A stretch of 64,000 bases of DNA from Siphonodentalium dalli. Lineage: Eukaryota; Mollusca; Scaphopoda; Gadilida; Siphonodentaliidae. The notes beneath the pieces were generated by a model that was not told where the DNA came from, made no database searches, and worked only from the letters and a program-made list of their open reading frames with translations. Shown here one piece after another: positions 45,924-55,308 of the stretch. The position numbers were made by a program, and so were the translations under genes. The stretch spans positions 2,914,001 to 2,978,000 of the forward strand of contig CP136061.1 of assembly GCA_032622095.1 (NCBI GenBank), in the 5' to 3' direction. Each line of letters opens with the position of its first letter. Positions within the stretch are counted from its first letter, which is position 1.

Positions 45924-47027
45924 ATTTCCCGCTCACAAAAATCCATTCCCCCATTCATTCACCAGTTTAAATTATTTAGATATGATGTACAAATCAAATA
46001 AACGCGATGTCATCCTTTAATAACGTGTCGCATGTATCAGGTGAAGGTCATTCTTCAGTTACCTTCACCTTTAGCATTCCACGGTGTACTCGTTCCCCGA
46101 CTCTATAACACATTTAGCTCCCTGATTCCTATATATATATGTATATGTGTAAAAGACAGCGTTTCTTATCGTATTTTATCCAAATATAGACCTTACTGAA
46201 ACCAAAAATGGATTATATCGGGCAGTAGTGGTTTATTTTTTCAATATGAGGCATCCTGAAAATTTGTGTCAATCATCAAAATAGAGCCAAACAATTTAGA
46301 TTTTTTTTTTCAATTTTATTAGCTGATGCATCTCGTATAACTGAAGTATGCCCTTATATACCATAATATTACTAAATTTAAGAGGAAATGTTAATATACA
46401 TTTTGAGAGGGATATCTTGTCCAATTTTAACCCTTTTCGTGCAGAATTTGGCAATTTATAATGAAGATTATAATAAAGATTTACCAAAATTAACAGAAAA
46501 TTTAAATTAAAAATACTTTAATAGCAATATAAAGCAACCATAAGTCAATTGAAATATCTAAACATAATGATACAACATCAGACAATGCCTCAGGCATGAA
46601 ATTTGACCAGATGACAGGGCATACTGTCTGTTTAACAAACCTGCCATGACAGTCTTGCACGACAGTAACTCTAGTGGTGATGCCATCACCCCCACTTGGG
46701 GTGGGGCTACGATCCCCAATAAGGATACTGGGTGCCGGAAGCTTAATTAGGTCAACTGCCACCTTTTCCCGATGGGGGGGGGGGGCTAACACTCCTCAAA
46801 ATTGTGGGGAGGGGGACTTTAGACCATCTGACCCCCTAATGGTACCTGATGTCCATGCAAAACTCCCAGATTTATCACTTTCTTTACTATCTACAGGCGA
46901 ACCCATGCGTTTCTTCTTTAAATCTGTCCAAAATGTGGTCATTATCATTTGAAAATAAGAAAATATGAAATTAACAACTTATCAAGGCGAAACGTGAAAT
47001 TTCGTAAAATTCAAATTTTTCTTATAG

Positions 47028-47277
47028 GAATCACGGAACTAAATGGTTTCCCATAGGCGACAGTGTTAGCGTTTCGGCCAAATTCACTGAATTGAAGCCT
47101 GCAGACAATATCAGTGATATTTACCCGGCTAGATTGACACCAGTTGATCACGAAAATGGACGAAAAATCATAGGTCATGTGTTTACTTTTAAAAATAAAT
47201 CCCCAAGTGTACGACAGGGCTATGTACAGCCATATTTGATCTGGACAAATCCAGAACTACAGCAGCTAGTTAAATAA
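47028..47277 (+). CDS. Putative terminal exon, copy 3
   Basis: Nearly identical to copy 2, with the same acceptor-like CTTATAG and the same stop. The visible coding difference is PYLIW for PNLIW. The duplicated unit ends about 180 bp beyond the stop. Confidence 0.5.
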
Positions 47278-47455
47278 ATTTCCCGCTCACAAAAATCCAT
47301 TCCCCCATTCATTCACCAGTTTAAATTATTTAGATATGATGTACAAATCAAATAAACGCGATGTCATCCTTTAATAACGTGTCGCATGTATCAGGTGAAG
47401 GTCATTCTTCAGTTACCTTCACCTTTAGCATTCCACGGTGTACTCGTTCCCCGAC

Positions 47456-47789
47456 TGTAGAACACATTTAGCTCCCTGATTCCTATAGCTACACTATGGC
47501 TGTTTTAGTACGAATACTGTAATGGCGAACACGCAAACTCGCGCCGATGATAAAAACAGCTAAAAATAGACTCGATGTTTACAATTACAGGATCGATTTC
47601 AGCTGATATATTCCACATAATGGGGCGTATTGTATATCAAAATGTAGGATCAGACACAGTGAATGCATTTTTTCCCAAATGGACCCACTACGCGGTGCAA
47701 TTGTTGCAGAAATTCGCTCCAAGAAAGAGCGCTACTTTTCTCGTAAAAAATAGAATGGCCGACTGAAGCCGTTTTATCGTTCCAACTAA
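47456..47789 (+). repeat. Dispersed sequence shared with 60.1-60.25 kb (left of insertion)
   Basis: At least 47700-47789 (AAGAAAGAGCGCTACTTTTC, AATAGAATGGCCGACTGAAG, CGTTTTATCGTTCCAAC) matches 60165-60245 in inverted orientation. The target TAA is at 47787-47789. Confidence 0.8.
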
Positions 47790-47992
47790 AGGTTGTTCCA
47801 CACCGGGCGCGAGCGAGCGATTATAACGGACGTTTTCTAACGTCCGTAGCAGTTCAAAGCGCGCGAGTTTTATGTCCACACCGCAAGCGACTAAAACGCT
47901 TCGTCGCGCGCGATAGTCAGGTTATTATTCTGTGTGTACGCTAATTTCAGGGGAGTCAGGTGGCTGCATGGGGGATACCCCCACCCCCACAC

Positions 47993-48763
47993 ACCTATGA
48001 CTAATGTGTAGGGTTTCTACAAACAACGTGTAGCCCTGCTACACAACCATTATTCATTTTTTATCTTAAACATATTTTACACAATAAATGGGTCAATTTA
48101 TACACATGTATACACACTGGTGTGCATAAAATCAACACCTATGCCTTACGCATATATATCGTAGACAAGAATGTAAAGTTCAGTATTCCGAACTGTGGGT
48201 ATATAGTATTCATGGCAAATGGAGATTTATATGTTAAAACTTTCATGGCGTACAATGGTACGTAATATTTTGCTCTGTCATGTGTGAGTTTTCGTTTTAA
48301 ATGAACAAACCATGGTCGTGGCGTGGTTGCACGTGATTAGTATTAACGTATTACAACAATCATATAAACAAGAGTAAGAGCAGTATGCTTCATGAAAGTT
48401 TTAACAAATATATCCTCATATATCATTAATACAATACTCACAAGTCGGAATTTTGAACTTACATTCCTTGTCTACAATTTGTTTATTCTCGTCACTCAAA
48501 ATTACATGGGTATTGAGACAGTAGTAAATTGTATTCCAAAACATATACTCAAATAATATCGTCGTCATGTATCAGACTATGAAACTGAAGGCACGCAATG
48601 CGCACGATCTACATTCTTACACAAGTGTGTGTAATAAAATGTACACATTATGTGTAGAACGGCACTTGGTCAATGTATTTGTATGTAAAACTACACATTG
48701 CTATGTGTATTAACCGGGTTTACACATTTGATGTGTAATCGTTTCTACACATTAGTTATAATA
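47993..48763. mobile_element. Nested foldback element with TGTGTAG motifs
   Basis: Outer ends GACTAATGTGTAGGGTTTCT and, complemented, AACTAATGTGTAGAAACGAT. Inner ~100-bp arms at about 48168-48262 and 48383-48476 (GTAGACAAGAATGTAAAGTT against TTACATTCCTTGTCTAC; GTTAAAACTTTCATGGCG against CATGAAAGTTTTAAC). Repeated TGTGTAGAAAC/CTACACA motifs lie at both ends. Confidence 0.7.
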
Positions 48764-49024
48764 GTGCTCCCACCCGGTAATACGCGATTATTATTAGTTG
48801 ATGAATGCATTGTCTCATGTTTACCACAACGTCTTTTGGAATGAACTAGCCTCGTTATATTCTTTATCATTTCCCCTGATTATACCAAAATATAATTCAC
48901 CAGCCAATGGAGCAGATTATACGGTCCATGATTTTAGTTCTTTACAAGGAATAAACTGAATATAGTAATCTAAGGTGGAATTTCAGTCACGAAAAATAAC
49001 AAAAATAAATGGTTTAATTATTTG

Positions 49025-49140
49025 GTCATATAGACATACAGTCATACAGAGACACATGGCATACATTCATACATACATACATACTGTCATACAGACAAAC
49101 ACAGTCATACAGACAAACATGTGCCATACAGACACACATG
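49025..49140 (+). repeat. CATACAGACA simple repeat
   Basis: Irregular repeats of TCATACAGACAAACA and CATACATACATAC in the right part of the TAA element. Confidence 0.75.
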
Positions 49141-49494
49141 CGTTGTACTTCGATTATTAGCCTCTCGCTAAAGTCCTCCATTGTCGCGGCGACAAATCAG
49201 TGTGCCGTCATCAAATAGAAAAATAACGGTCGTATAAACACCTATTTGAGAGCCGTCCAATTATCTCGCTGGTTTGTAACAAAGCGACAATTCGACGAAG
49301 CATAACATCACTCTATAATCGCCTCGTGATCAGCGAGTCGGTCGCTTGCGGTGTGAACATAAAAATCGCGCGCTTTGAACTGGTACGGACGTTAGAAAAC
49401 GGCCGTTATAATCGCTCGCTCGCGCCCGGTGTGGAACAACCTTAAGCCGTCCTTAGCAGCACTTCATCCACAAAATACGAATATACACCATGAT

Positions 49495-49700
49495 CATCGG
49501 ATAATATAAACCTCCACCACGTATGACAGCGGATAATATGAGAACCTCCCCCACGTTTGACCGGCGGATAATATGTTCATATGAGAACCCCCCACCCCCG
49601 CGTATGACCGGCGGATAATATGTTCATATGAGAACCTCCCCCCCCCCCCGCGTAGGACAGGCAGATAATATGAGAACCTCCACCGCATATGAATGGCGGA
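49495..49700 (+). repeat. Short minisatellite CGGATAATATGAGAACCTCC
   Basis: Four or five imperfect units of GGATAATATG(TTCATAT)GAGAACC followed by a C-rich run and GCGTATGACCGG. Unit lengths vary from about 45 to 60 bases. Confidence 0.75.
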
Positions 49701-49844
49701 CACATAAGTTTTTAAGTCTATAAACACTATTTGATTTGAATATTCGTTTGAATAGTCTTAGCATTGACATATTCATTCGTATGTATGTATGTATGGAAGC
49801 GTATTGGCGCCACATACAAATACAAATTTGTGTCCCAGTATGTT

Positions 49845-50360
49845 CTAATTAGGAGATCGTAAGTCCAAACTAGGAGATAGTAACTCCTAATTAGGACATA
49901 GTTAGTCCTAATTAGGACATAGTATCTCCTAATTAGGACTTAGTATCTCCTAATTATGACTTAGTATCTCCTAATTAGGAGATATTATCTCCTAGTTAGG
50001 AGATAGTATCTCCTAATTAGGACTTTGGTATCCCCTAATTATGAGATATTATCTCCTAATTTGGAGATAACACAGATATAAAGAACTCAACATGTTCGTG
50101 GTCAGATTCATATCGGATCCGGATCACTCGGCTGACGGTCGCATCGCTCCGTTCGTTCTCGTGCCTTTCGCCCTTGTTTTCAAAATTAAAGGCTTAACAT
50201 GAGGTTACTATCTCCTAATTAGGAGATAGTAAGTCCTAATTAGGAGATAGTAAGTCCTAATTAGGAGATAGTAAATCCTAATTAGGAGATAGTAAGTCCT
50301 AATTAGGAGATAGTAAGTCCTAATTAGGAGATAGTAACTCCTAATTAGGACATAGTAAGC
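49845..50360. repeat. TCCTAATTAGGA palindrome array, left
   Basis: About 20 units of ~21 bp: palindrome TCCTAATTAGGA plus a GATAGTAAG or CATAGTATC spacer. A non-palindromic stretch (about 50070-50200) divides it, and CTTGTTTTCAAAATTAAAGG occurs at about 50173 and 50363. Confidence 0.85.
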
Positions 50361-50365
50361 CTTGT

Positions 50366-50455
50366 TTTCAAAATTAAAGGCTTAAAATGAGGGGTTAGGG
50401 AAAGGACCTATGGGTCCTTTCGAGAATCCCGGAGTTAGCCATCCCATACCCCAAT
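50366..50455 (+). repeat. Dispersed ~85-bp repeat, partner of 60475-60565
   Basis: AAATTAAAGGCTTAAAATGA, GGGTCCTTTCGAGAATCCCG and GGAGTTAGCC align inverted with 60475-60565 (ACCCCGGGATGGTCGAAAGG). Confidence 0.6.
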
Positions 50456-50682
50456 CCGCCGCAGTCATTTTATTATATATATGACAAAGTTCTGTTACAG
50501 GGCCAGGTATGTGTACCATATACATGTAGTCAATCCACGGCATAGAGTATATGTATATACCAGTGACTATCCAGAGATAATCTGATGACACCTGTTTATA
50601 TGCCAAAATAATTTCATTTCCTTTTCAGTTTACGCTTAACAGTACGTAGACATATGTTCAAATTCCGTGTAAATTAGACATT

Positions 50683-51316
50683 TATCATAGTAAATCCCGT
50701 AAATCTGATATCATTCACACCCGGTTAAGATTGAAGTGCAGCCACCTGAGTTCTGACCTGACAGATAACCATGTAAAAAATTATCCCTTCTGTTTATGTG
50801 GGGAACTTGAGACAACTTACCACTATCTCTTTGAATGTACATTTTATCAAGAGCCAAGAAGAGAACTATATGACTCCCTACCCAATGTTGCCCTATCTGA
50901 GAATACTCTAATGCGGGGATCAAGGGAGCTTAGCCTTCGCGAAAACAAACAAATATTTAATGCAGTACAGACATATATCATGAGAACAAAACGATTTCCA
51001 TGATATGTATGGGTAACAAATTACTTTGGATTCCGGCTGCGTTATGCGGCAGCACGATGTTCCCCATTATATATGTAGTACTAAATGTCTTCCGATAACG
51101 ATTATTTTGTAAGTTTCTTACTTGACACTATCCTGTATATTCGTGAAATGATTCTACATGAAGAATGCAGCGATATTCACAGTGAACCCCATTGAAAGAG
51201 GAATTGGCCATTGCGATTGAGCCCCTCACATGGAGCCTGATGCATGCATATTACTACGAGCATAATTTTCACTACGCAGCAACTAAATTATTGAAAACTC
51301 TGTCCCCTCTACGTTC

Positions 51317-51361
<45 letters not shown>

Positions 51362-51690
51362 CTCTCTCACTCGTTGTCTTTCTCTCTCTATCTCTCTCTG
51401 CCTCCTGCTATCCCTAACACTATCTTCCCACTGTTTCCATCCCCAACTCAAACTTAGTTACTTCTCCTTTAAAAAGCATTATTTATATCCTTTCCCGTCT
51501 GATCGATACCCCTCCCTCACTTATTGGGGAAGGGGCATGTCGCCAAAGAGGAGAAGACTTCGGGCTTGTTGTCTGATCCTCATTTCCATACATTATCTCT
51601 TATATCTCTTATATGTTGTATATTTATGTCATTTGTGTATTATGTGTATTATGTTTGGATTTGAAAATAAAAATATGTTTACACTAAATT
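50683..51690 (+). pseudogene. LINE-C, 5'-truncated copy
   Basis: Homologous to 58545-59498. It keeps only the last ~100 codons of the LINE-C ORF, including the FCLCG…HYLFEC zinc-binding-like motif, ending at TGA 51001-51003, plus the 3' UTR with a (CT)n tract (about 51317-51400) and AATAAA at 51666-51671. It ends TATGTTTACACT. Few differences from the full copy indicate recent activity. It lacks ~12 bases including the 5' arm of the 3' UTR hairpin. 5' truncation is typical of target-primed reverse transcription. Confidence 0.9.
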
Positions 51691-52253
51691 AGACAAACAT
51701 TGGACGATGTATTTATAACTCAGCCCCAAATTGAAGTAGAGTTGCAATGCTTCGTCCATTGCAAACGAATGAATACAATAATTATGTGAGTGGGTCTAAA
51801 TGACCGCGAACCGTTTATTGGGAAATTGAGATTGGGGCCCGGGAGGATTTGGAAAGGCAGTATGTCCTCCCCCACGACCCACTTAGGAATGATGTTGGGT
51901 GTTATAAATGGTGATATAACAATGAAAAATGATGGGAAAATGATCTAAACTTTTTTTTACTTCTTCTTTTTCGCTTTTCCCCCTAATTCTGTATACTGTT
52001 TCTGTGTTTCACTTGTTCTTTTTCTTCTTCCCTCGAGTGGTCTTGATGGCCCCATGAGGGTGGTTTCCTGTCGGTCCTACCAGAGGTATATCATACCCTA
52101 TCAGGCCACTTCCAGTTACTGTTGCTACTGGTGTGACCTGTTACTGCAAAACCACTTCAAGTCAGCCTGCATGTGTACGTATGGTCCTGATTGGTCCATG
52201 GACACAATGCACCGACTGGAAAGAGTTCACATCGTGCGAGACTTGGCTGGGGA
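51691..52253. other. No gene recognised
   Basis: Spacer between the truncated LINE-C and the foldback MITE. No motif noted. Confidence 0.35.
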
Positions 52254-52257
52254 TTAA

Positions 52258-52598
52258 AGGGTACTGTACACTAAATCCGGCTATTTATGAGACCATCTCC
52301 TTTTATACTCAACATAATATATATGAATGAATACTTTTGGGCCATTGATTAGCGCAAAGTACACTCGTGTGCTCTACGAATGATGCAAACAACATGGTAA
52401 TTATAATGGAAATTAATAAACGGTTGGAGTCATAAATAAATTTTCATTATAATTACCATTTATTGTATTCGTCCAATGAGCACACGAGTGTATTTTGCAC
52501 TAATATTTGTCTCAAATTCATTCATTTGTTGCATAAACTCTGTTGAGTATAAACGGAGATGGTCACACAAATGGTCGGATTTAGTGTACAGTCCCCCT
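52258..52598. mobile_element. Foldback MITE, ~170-bp arms, TTAA flanks
   Basis: Ends AGGGTACTGTACACTAAATC and, complemented, AGGGGGACTGTACACTAAAT. Arms continue through GACCATCTCC, TATACTCAACA, TGAATGAAT, TACACTCGTGTGCTC and GGTAATTATAAT, meeting at a short loop near 52420. TTAA stands at 52254-52257 and 52599-52602, which fits a piggyBac-type target duplication, although piggyBac ends usually start CCC. Confidence 0.75.
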
Positions 52599-52739
52599 TT
52601 AAGCTATCCATGTCCAGCCAAGCCCGACAGAAAAATCAACCGTCTCTCAAAGAGGGCACGTCCTTTCTCTGGGTGGCGACTCTGAGCGATAAATGGGAAT
52701 GAAAATGACCGCTAACTGGGGTTGAGTTCTTTATATCTA

Positions 52740-52985
52740 TATTATCTCCTAATTAGGATAATAACTCCTAATTAGGAGACACTAAGTCATAATTAGGACT
52801 TACTATGTCCTAATTAGGACTTACTATCTCCTAATTAGGACTTACTATGTCATAATTAGGACTTACTATCTCCTAATTAGGACTTACTATCTCCTAATTA
52901 GGAGTTACTATCTCCTAATTAGGAGTTACTATCTCCTAATTAGGACATAGCTATCTCCTAGTTAGGAGTTACTATCTCCTAATTA
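52740..52985. repeat. TCCTAATTAGGA palindrome array, right
   Basis: About eleven units with ACTTACTATCTCCTAATTAGG sequence, same palindrome as the left array. It stops at CTAATTAG followed by AGAGTTGAATAA. Array-like sequence resumes at 59501. Confidence 0.85.
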
Positions 52986-55308
52986 GAGAGTTGAATAATT
53001 TACAAATAGTTCAAAAACCAGTATCTGATTCGCGATTCTTTAACGATTATTTTCTGTCAAATTAAAACACCCGGCCACCCACACCTAGAATCAGTTGCGT
53101 TTGCACATGTAACCCAAAGAATCAGTTACATTTGCACACGTAACCCAAAATAACGAATTTAAGCGAACTTAAATCTGCACATGTAAATATACGCACCTGT
53201 CATGCAGTGACCTCTGTATGGCGAAATCTTTTGAAATAATCCAATTTTGCACGGACAAGCTAGAATATCACGGATGTTCGTTGACTTGTACATGCATATC
53301 AGACGACTATATACAGAATAATTGACCACATTCATAATTATCCAATCCACTAGTATGTATACACAAGTCTACACCTGTTTGTTCAGCATAATAACACAAC
53401 AATTCTTATACCACGGAGCACGATTTGCCATCGCCATTACCAAATGAAACCGGCCAGAACGCCAACAGTAGATTGGGCATATAATCACGACCTTTCAGGT
53501 CAAACTCACACGAGATAATCATTTCTATGTCAAGCGGCCAGTCTGACTGGATAATTAAAACCAAACAACGACGTTAGTTGACCAAGGTTATGCGACGCGA
53601 ATACATGTTGATATGCGCACAGGGACGCTGTGAGTACATTTTGGCATTCACTGTATAGGGCGTATGCGTGCACGTGCAGGTATACATACTCAACCAGCTT
53701 AAAGCATATATTGTCTTATTTGTGTATTTGCATTCGTATTGTTATCTTGGTCTTATCGTTATGATAGACATTGTGTATTTATACTATTCATCGACAATAT
53801 TTATACCCCCATACCACGATATGTATAATGGCACATACTTATTCCAAACCGCCGTCTGTCCATCTGTTCATTCCGTACTGACTGTGAACTATTTAATTCC
53901 ATTTGAGATATTTCAACCCTTGCCGTCCGTTCCCATGCAAGCATAATCGAGTGTTGAGTTCACATGGACTCCGATATTTATACATTTATACATGCATGCG
54001 CATGCTCCGCTGTAAAACTTTTCTTAAAAGTGCATCTACGTAATTATCTACCTTGTGTGCAATGATGTACACACGGACTATACCTCAAATCCGCACTCAT
54101 TGACACATGTGTGTACATATACAAATATTACAACACTATTGCAACGTTCTTGCGTAACTTACGTGTACATGACAAATTTATGCCAATCTCGCCGTTCGTT
54201 CGTCCATCCATCCACAGTCTGTACTATTATAGCTTCTAATATTACTTTATATTTTATTATATCTATGATACTTCAAACCATAACGCTGTTCACTTGCGCG
54301 TGGTGAATGAATAACTATTAGAACATGCATATGTATGTTATACAATAATTAGGCACTTATAGGTCATTCAAGTATTCCACACTTCCTCCAGTTCATATGC
54401 CTACTCTGTTTTTTTTTTCTCCTTTCCATGGGGTTACTGTTACTCCTTGGGGGAGTTGATCATTTGCTGGTGTTTGATATAGTTTCATATGCCCTATGAT
54501 CGTGGCCTGTTTTTGGCTATTATAGCTATAGCCATTCAGCCGCTTTTTACTTAGTGGGTTTATGGACTGGAGCTAGCGAATACTCAGCATCATTAGTGTT
54601 AATTATATCAAATTATCCTCCAAATTAAATGCGACACATAAACTATGCCTTTCTCAATGCTCGTCTGAAGTATTGCGTACTAGTCTCTATATATTTTATT
54701 GTATCCGAGAATGGAGATATTTCAAACCATGCGGTTCCGCCCCCTGTGAAAACATAAGCGTGCGTATCAAAAACTACATTTAATGATCTGGGCACGCACA
54801 CACCTATATGTATGTATGTACGTGTGACTTTGTGTATGTGTATATAGGTGTGTGTATGTATTTAATTATATATGTGTGTAGTTGTGTATCTTCCTGTTAG
54901 TCTTATGAATAAATCGGACCTTTAAATCGAATAGTTGGCATGATAATCTCTATCCCTCACTTTAGAAACATAACTCCTATAGTCATTTCCGCTGCATATA
55001 CATTTTCGTGATGAAGAGCTCCGAGCTCAAAACACACCCTAAGATTATCAAACTTAAGAAGAACCCCTGTTTGGTCGACTCAAAAAACCCATCGGCCTGC
55101 ACAACCACGATTGGTATACATTCTATTGCCACTCACTATTGCTATCTCATACTCTCATTCACTATACTCAACTGCCCTTCTGTTCTACTCTGTTCTCTTT
55201 CTCCTACCTACTCACACCTACCTGTATGCTCTATTAATATGTTTGTTACTGTGCACCGAGGATGCCCAAAACAGAACTGCTCTCAGGATTTTGATATGAC
55301 TTTTGATA
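52986..55308 (+). other. Upstream of LINE-C ORF; no ORF1 recognised
   Basis: If LINE-C inserted in the array, this 2.3 kb would include its 5' region. I find no gag-like ORF1 or zinc knuckle. A 102-codon frame at 55008-55316 shows no motif. Features seen: a GCACATGTAACCCAAA direct repeat near 53103 and 53137, and a TGTGTATG-rich stretch near 54810-54885. Confidence 0.35.

Larger units (their letters stand above)
44316..47455 (+). repeat. Tandem duplication, 1354-bp period (2.3 copies)
   Basis: Sequence from about 44320 recurs at 45674 and, for its first ~430 bp, at 47028, ending after TACTCGTTCCCCGACT. Only scattered substitutions separate copies, such as TTCCCACAGG versus TTCCCATAGG, and copies 2 and 3 share the same upstream sequence. 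This indicates a recent segmental duplication, or possibly an assembly duplication. Confidence 0.9.
47790..49442. mobile_element. 1653-bp TIR element with TAA target duplication (PIF/Harbinger-like)
   Basis: Ends AGGTTGTTCCACACCGGGCG and its complement CGCCCGGTGTGGAACAACCT, with arms of ~110 bp including AACGGACGTTTTCTAACGTC and TTCAAAGCGCGCGAG. TAA is present at 47787-47789 and 49443-49445. The unoccupied site with a single TAA is at about 60168-60176 (inverted), proving the boundaries. A 3-bp TAA duplication is typical of PIF/Harbinger. No transposase; part of the interior is another foldback (47993-48763). Confidence 0.85.

Noticed and set aside
51192-51692. 166-codon frame downstream of the truncated LINE-C
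   Set aside because: It lies in the LINE 3' UTR and is driven by the (CT)n tract; the full-length copy does not preserve it.
55303-55305. TTG as the LINE-C start codon
   Set aside because: The frame opens with TTG, but an ATG in good context follows two codons later at 55309, which is a more likely start.
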